A stretch of 36,690 nucleotides of DNA, taken from NCBI GenBank assembly GCA_016868955.1, contig VGFF01000002.1:1-36690 (forward strand). Reading direction: 5' to 3'. The notes beneath the pieces are model-generated. The model was not told where the DNA came from. It saw only the letters and a program-made list of their open reading frames with translations, and did no database searches. Source of the DNA: Armatimonadota bacterium. Lineage in GTDB: Bacteria > Sysuimicrobiota > Sysuimicrobiia > Sysuimicrobiales > VGFF01. Positions 1 to 8,601 of the stretch are shown in pieces (the first letter of the stretch is position 1; each line of letters starts with the position of its first letter). The position numbers and the translations under genes were made by a program.

Positions 1-365
1 AGCGCCACCGTGTCGCCGCCGGCCGCAACGGCGGGCCCGATCCCGTCGCCGCGCCGGAGCACCAGCGTCAGCGGTCCGGGCCAAAATCGCGCCGCGAGGC
101 GCGACGCGAGCGGCGGCCATTCCGCGGCCAGCGCCTGGGCGGCGGAAGGCGACGCGACGTGGACGATGAGGGGATTCTGCGACGGGCGGCCTTTGACGGA
201 AAAGACCCGCGCGACGGCCGCTGAATCGCGCGCGCTCGCCCCCAGGCCGTAAACCGTTTCGGTCGGGAAGGCCACCAGCCCTCCGGTCTTCAGGATCTCG
301 GCGGCCTCGGCGAGCACGTCCGCGGCGGGGTCTCGCGCGTCGATCGCGCGAACGCGCGTACGCAC
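1..365 (-). CDS. Threonylcarbamoyl-AMP synthase (Sua5/YrdC/YwlC family), C-terminus cut by window edge
   Basis: Minus-strand reading from GTG at 365 gives VRTRVRAIDARDPAADVLAEAAEILKTGGLVAFPTETVYGLGASARDSAAVARVFSVKGRPSQNPLIVHV; GGLVAFPTETVYGLGA and KGRP..NPL are the YrdC signatures. Not in the supplied ORF list because it runs off the edge. Confidence 0.9.
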   Translation of the reverse strand, partial: MRTRVRAIDARDPAADVLAEAAEILKTGGLVAFPTETVYGLGASARDSAAVARVFSVKGRPSQNPLIVHVASPSAAQALAAEWPPLASRLAARFWPGPLTLVLRRGDGIGPAVAAGGDTVA

Positions 366-369
366 GCGC

Positions 370-1590
370 CTAGACGAGCCGCACGCGCGCGAACCGCCGC
401 TTTCCGACCTTGAGGACCATGCCGTCGCGCACCACCGCGCGCGCGTCGGAATGGGGGATCCGCTCGCCGTCGATCGAGACGCCGCCCTGGGCGATCAGAC
501 GGCGGGCTTCGTTGTTGGACTCGGCCATGCCGGTCAAGACGAGCAGGCGGATGAGGCTGATCGACCCTTCCTCCAGCTCGTGGGGATGAACGACCGCGTC
601 CGCAATCTCCTCCGGCGCGTCCTTGTGCGCGAATACGCGGTCGAATGCGGCTTCGGCCTCCATCGCGGCGTCGTGCCCGTGCCAGACCCCGACGATCTCG
701 CGCGCCAGGCGACGCTTCACGTCGCGCGGGTGGCGGCCCCCTTGCGCGAGCCCCATGACGATCTCGCGAACCTCGGCGAGCGGCACCTCCGTGCACAACA
801 CGAAGTAGCTCTCCATGGCTGCGTCAGGGACGGACATGACCTTACCGTACACCTCCGCCGGCGCCTCGCGGATACCGATATAGTTGCCGAGGGACTTGCT
901 CATCTTCTCGACGCCGTCAGTGCCAGGCAGCAGCGGCGTGAGCAAAACGACCTGCGCCGGCTGGCCGAACTCCCGCTGCAGATCACGCCCCATGAGGTTG
1001 TTGAACTTCTGGTCGGTGCCGCCCAGCTCGACGTCCGCTTCCAGCGCCACCGAGTCGTAGGCTTGGCACAAGGGGTAGAGCAACTCGTGCAGTCCGATTG
1101 GCACGCCGTCGCGCAGGCGGTTCGTGAAGTCGTCGCGCTCGAGGATGCGGGCCACGGTCAGCTTGCTCGCGAGCCGGATCACGTCCGCGAAGCTCGTCGG
1201 GCCGAGCCACTCGCTGTTGAAGCGCACGATCGTCCGGTCGGGATCGAGCACGAGGCCGTATTGGTCACGATACGTCGCGGCGTTGCGCTCGATGGCCTCG
1301 CGCGACAACATCGGGCGCGTCGCTTTCTTGCCGGACGGATCGCCGATCATCGCCGTGAAGTCTCCGATGACGATGATCGCCTGATGACCGAGGTCCTGGA
1401 ACTGGCGAAGTTTTCGCAGCACGACCGCGAACCCCAGATGAATGTCGGGTGCCGTCGGATCGAGGCCGAGCTTCACGCGGAGCGGCCGCCCCTCGCGCAA
1501 CTTCGCGAGCAGCTCCTCCTCGTGCAGGATCTCGACGGCGCCGCGGCGCAGGATCTCAAGCTGTTCTTCCGGGCTGAGCCGCGCGGGCAT
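370..1590 (-). CDS. tyrS: Tyrosyl-tRNA synthetase (start refined to ATG 1590, RBS AAGGAGGAAA)
   Basis: [17 protein letters not shown]...[34 protein letters not shown] motif, C-terminal S4 domain. The 525-aa ORF includes a spurious upstream extension. Confidence 0.95.
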   Translation of the reverse strand: MPARLSPEEQLEILRRGAVEILHEEELLAKLREGRPLRVKLGLDPTAPDIHLGFAVVLRKLRQFQDLGHQAIIVIGDFTAMIGDPSGKKATRPMLSREAIERNAATYRDQYGLVLDPDRTIVRFNSEWLGPTSFADVIRLASKLTVARILERDDFTNRLRDGVPIGLHELLYPLCQAYDSVALEADVELGGTDQKFNNLMGRDLQREFGQPAQVVLLTPLLPGTDGVEKMSKSLGNYIGIREAPAEVYGKVMSVPDAAMESYFVLCTEVPLAEVREIVMGLAQGGRHPRDVKRRLAREIVGVWHGHDAAMEAEAAFDRVFAHKDAPEEIADAVVHPHELEEGSISLIRLLVLTGMAESNNEARRLIAQGGVSIDGERIPHSDARAVVRDGMVLKVGKRRFARVRLV

Positions 1591-1649
1591 GAGCGCGTTT
1601 CCTCCTTGAATTAGGGGCGACGACCTCGATCGGAACGTCAGTCGGTGGG

Positions 1650-2144
1650 CTACGTTCGGCGCGCCGGCAGGCCGAGGGCAGCGGCGCGGGCCTGCAGGGC
1701 CAGCAACAACGGATAGCCGATGCCGTAGCACGCGACCAGCTGCCCCGCGAACACCCAAGCGATCGTCCAGCCGACGTGGATCTGCGTCAAGAACTGAAGG
1801 TAAACCGGCACGACAATGGCGTTGACGAGGACGGGAGGAAACGGCGCGAGCACCGGCCGTCGCACGCGCGCCGTCCACATTGCCGCGACCAGGCTCGAGG
1901 CCGTGCCGAAGACGAAGTCCGGCCACCCGAACGGGCTGCCGAGCCAATTCGCCAGGGCCACGCCGACCGAGATCCCGAGGATGCCGGCCCCCGGATCCAA
2001 GAACGGCAGGACGGTCAATGCCTCGGCAACGCGCACCTGAACCTCGCGAAAGCTCAGCTCTCGGATGCCCGGCGTTAACGTGATCGCCACGTAGGCGGCA
2101 GCGATCGCGCCCGCGCGCACCATCGTCCGGGTGTCGAGACGCAT
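1650..2144 (-). CDS. QueT-family (queuosine precursor) ECF substrate-binding membrane protein
   Basis: [81 protein letters not shown]...; QueT-like RxxEALTxLP and G..lGvalaN motifs, multi-TM. Confidence 0.75.
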   Translation of the reverse strand: MRLDTRTMVRAGAIAAAYVAITLTPGIRELSFREVQVRVAEALTVLPFLDPGAGILGISVGVALANWLGSPFGWPDFVFGTASSLVAAMWTARVRRPVLAPFPPVLVNAIVVPVYLQFLTQIHVGWTIAWVFAGQLVACYGIGYPLLLALQARAAALGLPARRT

Positions 2145-2211
2145 GTCGCTCCTCAGGATACCCGCCCGAACCGCGCCAGACAACGCGCGCGGCGGACGTT
2201 CCCGGAGGTCG

Positions 2212-3150
2212 TCAGCGGCGCAGCACACTCCGCAGCACGAACAGCGCGTTCGCCGGCCGTTCCGCGAGCCGGCGAACGAAGTACTGATACCAATGCGTGC
2301 CGTAGGGCACGTAGACGACAATCGGTTCGCCGGCGGCGAGCAAGCGCTCGGCGAGCCCGACGCGGATCCCGTACAGCATCTCGAACTTCAGTCGATCGCG
2401 CGGAATCGTGTGTGCCCGGGCGTACGCGCGCGCGTCCTCGATGATCCGTCCGTCGTGCGTCGCCGCCGCCGCCGTGCCGCCGCGCTCGAGGTGCGTGAAC
2501 AGCAGATCGCGGAAGTTGCGGTCCACGTCGGACTTGTTCGGAAACGCGACGTCTGGCGGCTCGCGATAGGCGCCCTTGACGAAGCGGATGTCCGGGCGCA
2601 GCGGGGCCAGGCGCTCGAGGTCGTCGCGTGAGCGATACAGATACGCCTGCAACACGATCCCGACGTTGCCGTGGTCGGCGCGAACGCGCTCGAAGAGCCG
2701 AAGCGTCGCCTCGACCGACGGCGCGTGCTCCATCTCGACGCGCACGGACAACCCTGCGGCGCGGGCGGCGATGAGCACGCGCTCGAGGTTCCGCACGGCG
2801 TGATCAAAGGAAAGATCCGACCCGATCTGCGAGGGCTTCACCGAAAGATACCCGCGCAGGCCGCGTTGGGCGAACGCGTCCGCGGCCGCAACGTACTCGT
2901 CGGCGGCCGCGTCGGCAAGCATCGGCTCGGTCACGCTTTCGCCGACGTACTGAACGCTCGTCCGAAAGCCTCTTCGCTCCAGGCGCGCGACGACTGAGAT
3001 CGCGTCCGCGAGGGCCTCGCCGGCGACGAACCGGCGCGCGCCGAAGCGCCCGCCGTGGCGGCGGACGAGGTTCGATACCAACGGGTTCGCGAACGCTTGG
3101 AAGACCGCGGCGCGGGTCACCTCGGACACGCGATCCGTCACCGTGCTCAC
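2212..3150 (-). CDS. Proline dehydrogenase (monofunctional)
   Basis: Motifs VSVRVEMEH, GIVLQAYLYRS, RFVKGAYREP, ATHDGRIIEDA, FEMLYGIR, VYVPYGTHWYQYFVRRLAERPAN typical of ProDH/PutA TIM barrel. GTG start overlaps the upstream stop (GTGA). Confidence 0.92.
   Translation of the reverse strand: MSTVTDRVSEVTRAAVFQAFANPLVSNLVRRHGGRFGARRFVAGEALADAISVVARLERRGFRTSVQYVGESVTEPMLADAAADEYVAAADAFAQRGLRGYLSVKPSQIGSDLSFDHAVRNLERVLIAARAAGLSVRVEMEHAPSVEATLRLFERVRADHGNVGIVLQAYLYRSRDDLERLAPLRPDIRFVKGAYREPPDVAFPNKSDVDRNFRDLLFTHLERGGTAAAATHDGRIIEDARAYARAHTIPRDRLKFEMLYGIRVGLAERLLAAGEPIVVYVPYGTHWYQYFVRRLAERPANALFVLRSVLRR
2247..2278. repeat. 11-bp inverted repeat near the 3' end of the proline dehydrogenase CDS
   Basis: cgttcgccggc (2247-2257) / gccggcgaacg (2268-2278), 10-nt loop. 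Confidence 0.85.
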
Positions 3151-3566
3151 GGGCTCGCGGCTTCGACGAGGTGAACGTCGCCTTCCGGCCCGACGCGCAG
3201 CCGATCCCCGGAACGAACGGTCGCGACGGCCTCGGGGACGATCACGACGGGGATCGTCTGCCCGTCCAGCTCGTCGGCGACGATCGCGCCGAGCGCGAGC
3301 ATCTCGTCGGCGGCAGCGAGCAGGATCGCGGCCGGCCCTGTGCGCAGGCGGATGCACTCGAGCAGCACGCTGGACGATGAGGAGGACCCGCGGCCGCGCG
3401 GCATCACGAGGACGCGGCCGGTGACATGCTCGCCGCACAACGGGTGATGCGAGTCGATGACCTCGCCGGTGAGCGGCTCGACGCCGCCCCAGAAGCTGAG
3501 CGGGATCGACGTGACGAGCGCGATGCCCTCCGCCGCCCCGCCGACGAGCACTTCACCGCGCCACAA
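3147..3566 (-). CDS. Aconitase X swivel (small) subunit, DUF126
   Basis: GIALVTSIPLSFWGGVEPLTGEVIDSHHPLCGEHVTGRVLVMPRGRGSSSSSSVLLECIRLRTGPAAILL matches the DUF126 pattern. Confidence 0.88.
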   Translation of the reverse strand: MWRGEVLVGGAAEGIALVTSIPLSFWGGVEPLTGEVIDSHHPLCGEHVTGRVLVMPRGRGSSSSSSVLLECIRLRTGPAAILLAAADEMLALGAIVADELDGQTIPVVIVPEAVATVRSGDRLRVGPEGDVHLVEAASP

Positions 3567-4824
3567 GCCAGCCGTCCTCCTCCCGCACGACGCGGGCGGC
3601 GCGCGCGGAACGCACGCAATCGGCCAAGCTGCCCAGCGCGACGCGGCATCCGACCTTGCCGGGACCGTAATGCGCGAACTTCGCGGAGTTCGTCATCATG
3701 AGGCGGTACGGGCCGCGCGGCCCCGGAGTATTCACGACGCAGGTATCGGTGAGGATGCGGCCGCCTGCCCGTTCGACGGCGTCGGCAAGGCCTTCGGTCC
3801 GCGCGAGCTCGTAGGTCGCGCGTCCCGTGCAGACGACGAAGTCGACGGCAGCATCGACGCGGACGCCGTCCAGCAACGGTTTCAGCCGGCGAAACTCCGC
3901 CAGCGAGAAGTGGGGGCTGCCCAGCGCGACGAGATCGACGGGCTCCTCGGCGTCTTCGCGCGACAGCTCGCGATGCGCGTCGCGCAGATCGTCGAGCGTG
4001 ACGTCGACGACACGCGACGGTCGCCGAACGCCGAACGCCGCGGAAAGAGTCGGTGCCTCCGGCGTGATCCCCACGGCGTGGAACAAGCCGACCGCGCCCG
4101 AGGAAGCCGCCGCCGCGCCGAGCGCCTTGAGGTCGTCCTCCGAGGCGGTCGGCGGCAAGCCGTCGATCACCGGAACGCGTTCCTGGCAAACCATGCCGAA
4201 GAAGTAGCCGAGCAACGGGTAGAAGCGCTCGTCCTCCCGCACCGCCGCCGGCAGCTCGTCGACGCGGAACAACCACTCGCCGCGGCGGTTCTCCTCGAGG
4301 TGCAGACCGGCCGCCGGCACGCGGCCCGTGATCGCGGCGCAGATGTCGAGAAAGTCGCCGTAGCGGTTCGTCCGCGCGCCGAGCACGGAGTTCGCGAACA
4401 CGATCGCGTTCGATTCGCCCCAAGCGATCTGGGCGCCGAACGCGGGGCGCTCGGTGTCTTGATACGGCGCGCACGTCCAGGTGGGGCGGCACCCCATGCG
4501 GAGGTAGGCGTCGGCGAGCGAGCGCGCCTTGCGCGCGAACGCCGCCGGGACGCCGGCGGCGCGCCATCGCAGGAAGTCCAACGATCCGATGTTCAGCGTG
4601 GCCGGAACGGCGACACGACCGCCGGAGGAAGCCAGCCGCTCCGCGAACTCCAGTCCGCCGTCCCCATGGTAGAGACAGCCGTCGATATGCGCGCCCGTGA
4701 TGTCGAGCATCGCCAGCGCCCGCCAGACGTAGGCCATGCGCAGCACGATGCGCATCGCCATCGCGGCCGCCGGGCCGCGTTCGCCCCCCAGCAGCGATCG
4801 GTCGACGTCCGTCAGCCGCAACAT
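3553..4824 (-). CDS. Aconitase X catalytic (large) subunit, DUF521
   Basis: DITGAHIDGCLYHGDGGLEFAERL, VPATLNIGSLD, YLRMGCRPTWTCAPYQ, WGESNAIVFANSVLGARTNRYGD, LTDTCVVNTP; overlaps the small subunit by 14 nt. Confidence 0.92.
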   Translation of the reverse strand: MLRLTDVDRSLLGGERGPAAAMAMRIVLRMAYVWRALAMLDITGAHIDGCLYHGDGGLEFAERLASSGGRVAVPATLNIGSLDFLRWRAAGVPAAFARKARSLADAYLRMGCRPTWTCAPYQDTERPAFGAQIAWGESNAIVFANSVLGARTNRYGDFLDICAAITGRVPAAGLHLEENRRGEWLFRVDELPAAVREDERFYPLLGYFFGMVCQERVPVIDGLPPTASEDDLKALGAAAASSGAVGLFHAVGITPEAPTLSAAFGVRRPSRVVDVTLDDLRDAHRELSREDAEEPVDLVALGSPHFSLAEFRRLKPLLDGVRVDAAVDFVVCTGRATYELARTEGLADAVERAGGRILTDTCVVNTPGPRGPYRLMMTNSAKFAHYGPGKVGCRVALGSLADCVRSARAARVVREEDGWLVAR

Positions 4825-4831
4825 CGGACTC

Positions 4832-5722
4832 CTATGGTCGGAACGTCACCACGGGATTGCGCAGCACGCCGATTCCCTCGACCTCGCACTCCACGACGTC
4901 GCCCGGCTGGATCGGCCCGACGCCTTCGGGCGTACCGGTGGCGATGAGATCGCCGGGCTCCAGCGACATGTACTTCGTGATGTGCTCGATCGCCTTCGGA
5001 ATCGACAGGATCATCATCGCCGTCGTGGAGTCTTGGCGCGGCTCCACGGTTCCGTCTGGCTTGCGGATGCGCAACGCCAGGCGCGTGTTCTCGGGGTTCG
5101 GGAAGGACGCCCTCGTGACGACGACGGGCCCGATCGGGCAGAACGTGTCGAACGCCTTGGCGCGGTCGAACGGCTGGCCGCGCTTGCGATCGATCGCTTG
5201 CAGGTCGCGCGACGAGATGTCGTTGAGGATCGTGTAGCCGCCGATCAATTCGTAGGCGCGATCCGCCGGCACGCGCACGCCGTGCTTGGCGATCAACAGC
5301 GCGATCTCGACCTCATGGTGGATGTTGTGCGCGACGTCGACCGACGGCAGGACGATGTCCTCGTCCGGCCCGACGATCGACGTCGGCGGCTTGAAGAAGA
5401 TCGCCGGTTCCTCGCCGCCGGGCCCGCCCATCTCCTTGGCATGCTCATCGTAGTTGCGACCGAGCGCGACGATCTTGCCAGGGCGGTGAATCGGGGCGAG
5501 CAGCGTGACCTCGGACAGCGGGATGAGCGTTCCTTCCGAAGCTTTGAAGTCGGCGGCCGAGTAGGACTCCAATCGCGTCACGAGGTCCTGCATCCGCTGC
5601 AGGTGATCCGGTTGTCGGACGAGATCGGTAATCGTGCGCAGACCGTCGAGCAGGAGCGCGTGGTCCCGCACGACAACGGCCACCGATTCGGCGCTCCGAT
5701 ACCGTACGCGAGCTAATTTCAT
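4832..5722 (-). CDS. Fumarylacetoacetate hydrolase (FAH) family protein
   Basis: KIVALGRNYDEHAKEMG, PAIFFKPPTSIVGP, HHEVEIALLI, YTILNDISSRDLQ, FDTFCPIGPVVV, GDLIATGTPEGVGPIQPGDVVE. Confidence 0.92.
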   Translation of the reverse strand: MKLARVRYRSAESVAVVVRDHALLLDGLRTITDLVRQPDHLQRMQDLVTRLESYSAADFKASEGTLIPLSEVTLLAPIHRPGKIVALGRNYDEHAKEMGGPGGEEPAIFFKPPTSIVGPDEDIVLPSVDVAHNIHHEVEIALLIAKHGVRVPADRAYELIGGYTILNDISSRDLQAIDRKRGQPFDRAKAFDTFCPIGPVVVTRASFPNPENTRLALRIRKPDGTVEPRQDSTTAMMILSIPKAIEHITKYMSLEPGDLIATGTPEGVGPIQPGDVVECEVEGIGVLRNPVVTFRP

Positions 5723-6096
5723 TGCTCAGCCTCCACGTGATTGGGGTCAGAACCCGGCAAGCCGCTAGCGGGACCCAGGATTCTCTTCGCGAGTCGCGCG
5801 CCCACGGACGCGAGACTCCACCGCGCCGCCGTCAACAGCATGCCGGTCAGCAACGCCGTCGCCGCCAGCACGCGGTTTCCATGTTCTTCGACCTGTTCGC
5901 TCCCGAGACCCGCAGCCGCCAGGTGCTCGTCTCCGATTTCCGCCGGGACACGCCGCAGCACCGTCCGAACGACCCACAGGGCGACGTTCAGATCGTCGAG
6001 CTGCCCGAGGACCGGAACGAGACCGGGAATGAGGTCGAGCGGGCACGCAAGGTAGGCCGCACCGCCGAGGAGCACCGCTTTCTCGGCGCGGCCCAA
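5719..6096 (-). CDS. DUF1232 (YkvA-like) membrane protein; N-terminal part interrupted by in-frame TGA at 6106-6108
   Basis: EKAVLLGGAAYLACPLDLIPGLVPVLGQLDDLNVALWVVRTVLRRVP; ATGA overlap with the FAH gene. The same frame upstream of the stop reads LPAYGRLCWRLL*DPRLGRAEK, which fits the family. Confidence 0.75.
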   Translation of the reverse strand: MGRAEKAVLLGGAAYLACPLDLIPGLVPVLGQLDDLNVALWVVRTVLRRVPAEIGDEHLAAAGLGSEQVEEHGNRVLAATALLTGMLLTAARWSLASVGARLAKRILGPASGLPGSDPNHVEAEQ

Positions 6097-6206
6097 CCGG
6101 GGATCTCACAGCAACCGCCAGCATAGCCTGCCGTACGCCGGCAATCGGGACAAGACGGGCAGCAGATCGGCGCGGCCAACTCACTTCGCGAGCGAGGTAA
6201 CGCTCA

Positions 6207-8567
6207 CTAAGAGAATTCTACAACGGTTGCCCCATCGCCGCCTTCCGACGGGGCCGCGAGGTGGTAGCGAAGCCCGCCGTAGGACGCCAGTAGGTCGTGC
6301 ACCGCCTTGCGCAATGCGCCCGTTCCCTTGCCGTGGACGATGACGGCGCGCGGCAGGCGCGCGAGGGTGGCGTCATCGAGGTATTTCTCCAGCTCGTAGA
6401 CGGCGTCGTCGACGGTCATGCCGCGCAAGTGCAACGACGACGGCAGGGCCGGCCGCGACGGAACGGGCGCCTCGCGCGCGATGACCGCGGCCGCCGTCTC
6501 GTCGAGCACGACGACGTCGGCGCGCGGCACGCGCACCGACATCTTGCCGACGCGCACCTCGACATGATTGCGCTCGGCGCGAACGACCGTCCCTTCGGCG
6601 TCGAGGGAGACGACGCGGACGCGCGCACCCTCCGTGAGCGGCGCCGACGCGGAGCCGGCCGATGCCGGTTTGCGCGGTGGCGCGGCCGCGTGCCCCATCT
6701 CGGCGAGCTTGCGCCGCACTTCTTGCGCGGTTTTCTCGTTGCGCTCGTCGCGCATGACGCGCAGCAGCTCGTCAACCTCGGCCCGGGCCCGCTCGATGAT
6801 CGCGCGCGCGTTCGCCCGCGCCTCGGCGATCGCGCGGTCGCGCTCCGCCTCCGCTTCGCGCACGCGCGCTTCCTGCTGCCGCCGCTCCGCCTCCGCTTCG
6901 TGCCGCAGCCGCTCCGCCTCGCTGCGGCGGACCTCCGCGACTTTCTGGTCGGCCTCGATGCCGGCGAGGACCTTGTCGATCTCGACCAGATCGCGGTCGA
7001 GGTAGGACCGGGCGCGCTGGGAGACGGCGCGCGACAACCCGAGCCGCTCGGCGATGAACAGCGCGTTGCTGCGGCCTGGCGTGCCGATCATCAGCCGATA
7101 CGTCGGGCGCAGGGTTTGCCCGTCGAACTCGACGGACGCGTTCTCGATGCCCGGCGTCTGATAGGCGAGCGCCTTCAGCTCGCTGTAGTGCGTCGTCACG
7201 ATCGTGCGCGCCCCGGACGCGTGCAGCGTTTCGATGATCGCGCGCGCCAGCGCCGACCCCTCGGCGGGATCGGTGCCGGCGCCGGCTTCGTCGAGGAGGA
7301 CGAGCGTTCCCTCGCCGGCGCGCGCGAGAATGCGCACGATCGCGGTCATGTGCGACGAAAACGTCGACAGCGACTGCTCGATGCTCTGCTCGTCGCCGAT
7401 GTCGGCGAAGACCGCCGTGAAAATGCCGCAGCGGCTGCCGTCGGCGGCGGGCACGTGCAAGCCGGCCTGGGCCATCAAAGACAACAACCCGACGGTCTTC
7501 AAGGTGACCGTCTTGCCGCCGGTGTTCGGCCCCGTGATGACGAGAGTCGAATACGCCTCACCGAGCGCGGCGTCGTTCGCCACGACGTCCCGTCCGTCTT
7601 TCGCTTGCCGGGCGACGAGCAATGGATGGCGGGCCGCGTGCAGGACGAGCGACGCCTCGTTCCGCAGCGCCGGACGCACCGCCGCCATTTCGTCCCCGAG
7701 ACGTCCCTTGGCGGCGGCGAAGTCGAACCGGGCCATCGTCGACTGGGCGGCGTCCAGGTCGTCGGCGCGGGCGCCGAGCCGGCCGGAGAGCGCCATGAGG
7801 ATCCGATCGATCTCGCGCGCTTCCGCCGTCTGCAGCTCACGGAGCCGGTTGCCGAGCTGTAGCGACACCAACGGCTCCATGAACGCCGTCGCGCCGCTGC
7901 CCGATTGATCGTGGAGGATGCCCGGGAACTGCGACACATATTGCTGCTTCACCGGGACGACGTAACGGTCGCCGCGCACCGTGACGATAGGATCCTGGAG
8001 CATCTTTGCGTACTGCGGCGAGCGGGTGATGTGCTCGAGCTGCGCCCGCACGCGCTCCTGCGTTTGGTGGATGTCGCGGCGAATCCGTGCCAGCTCCGGG
8101 CTGGCGGAGTCGAGGACGGTCGCATCCTCGCCGATCGCGCCCTCGATCGCTTCCTCCTCGTCGCTGAAGTCGGGAACGCGCAGCGCCAGCGCGCCGAGCT
8201 GCGGGGCGCGGCCCGCTCGCGACAGGACGTATGCCTTCGTCAGACGCGTCGCCCGCAGCATCAGCAGCACGTCGACGAGCTCCTCCGGTCGCAGCGTTCC
8301 GGCGAGCCGCGTGCGCCGGATCGCGGCGCGCACGTCGCGCAGTCCGCGCAGCGGCAGCTCGCCCTCGCGCATCAGCAGGCGCGCTTCGTCGGTCTCCTGC
8401 AGCGCCTCTTGTACGACCGCGAAGTCAGCGGACGGCGCGAGGTCCCGCGCGATCTCCTCGCCCAGCGGCGAGATCGCCAGATTGCGCAGCCGATCCCGGA
8501 TCTGCACGTACTCCAGCACGCGCATCGTGCGGTCATCGGTCGCAACGAATCGTTCGGTCTCGTTCAT
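6207..8567 (-). CDS. mutS2: Endonuclease MutS2
   Basis: VITGPNTGGKTVTLKTVGLLSLMAQAGLHVPA Walker A, LVLLDEAGAGTDPAEGSALARAI, coiled-coil linker, C-terminal Smr domain LHLRGMTVDDAV...VIVHGKGTGALR. Confidence 0.96.
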   Translation of the reverse strand: MNETERFVATDDRTMRVLEYVQIRDRLRNLAISPLGEEIARDLAPSADFAVVQEALQETDEARLLMREGELPLRGLRDVRAAIRRTRLAGTLRPEELVDVLLMLRATRLTKAYVLSRAGRAPQLGALALRVPDFSDEEEAIEGAIGEDATVLDSASPELARIRRDIHQTQERVRAQLEHITRSPQYAKMLQDPIVTVRGDRYVVPVKQQYVSQFPGILHDQSGSGATAFMEPLVSLQLGNRLRELQTAEAREIDRILMALSGRLGARADDLDAAQSTMARFDFAAAKGRLGDEMAAVRPALRNEASLVLHAARHPLLVARQAKDGRDVVANDAALGEAYSTLVITGPNTGGKTVTLKTVGLLSLMAQAGLHVPAADGSRCGIFTAVFADIGDEQSIEQSLSTFSSHMTAIVRILARAGEGTLVLLDEAGAGTDPAEGSALARAIIETLHASGARTIVTTHYSELKALAYQTPGIENASVEFDGQTLRPTYRLMIGTPGRSNALFIAERLGLSRAVSQRARSYLDRDLVEIDKVLAGIEADQKVAEVRRSEAERLRHEAEAERRQQEARVREAEAERDRAIAEARANARAIIERARAEVDELLRVMRDERNEKTAQEVRRKLAEMGHAAAPPRKPASAGSASAPLTEGARVRVVSLDAEGTVVRAERNHVEVRVGKMSVRVPRADVVVLDETAAAVIAREAPVPSRPALPSSLHLRGMTVDDAVYELEKYLDDATLARLPRAVIVHGKGTGALRKAVHDLLASYGGLRYHLAAPSEGGDGATVVEFS

Positions 8568-8601
8568 GTCTCCCTTAGGATGGGGGGCGCCCCGGCGCGG
8601 T

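Noticed and set aside
1591-1649. Possible Tyr T-box upstream of tyrS
   Set aside because: Only ~60 nt, no GGTGGNACC motif or terminator; just an RBS.
2145-2211. Possible preQ1 riboswitch upstream of queT
   Set aside because: No preQ1-I/II consensus (e.g. AGAGGUUC...CUAUAAAAAACUAA) seen.
3404-4567. 387-aa R-rich minus ORF overlapping aconitase X
   Set aside because: Alternative frame of the AcnX large subunit; no domains.
6106-6108. Selenocysteine recoding at the DUF1232 UGA
   Set aside because: No SECIS-like hairpin with a clear conserved loop noted directly downstream, and Arg rather than Cys/Sec is expected at the position; mutation or error is more parsimonious.
6841-6930. Direct repeats cgctccgcctccgcttcg
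   Set aside because: Encodes the normal AEAER-type coiled-coil linker of MutS2.
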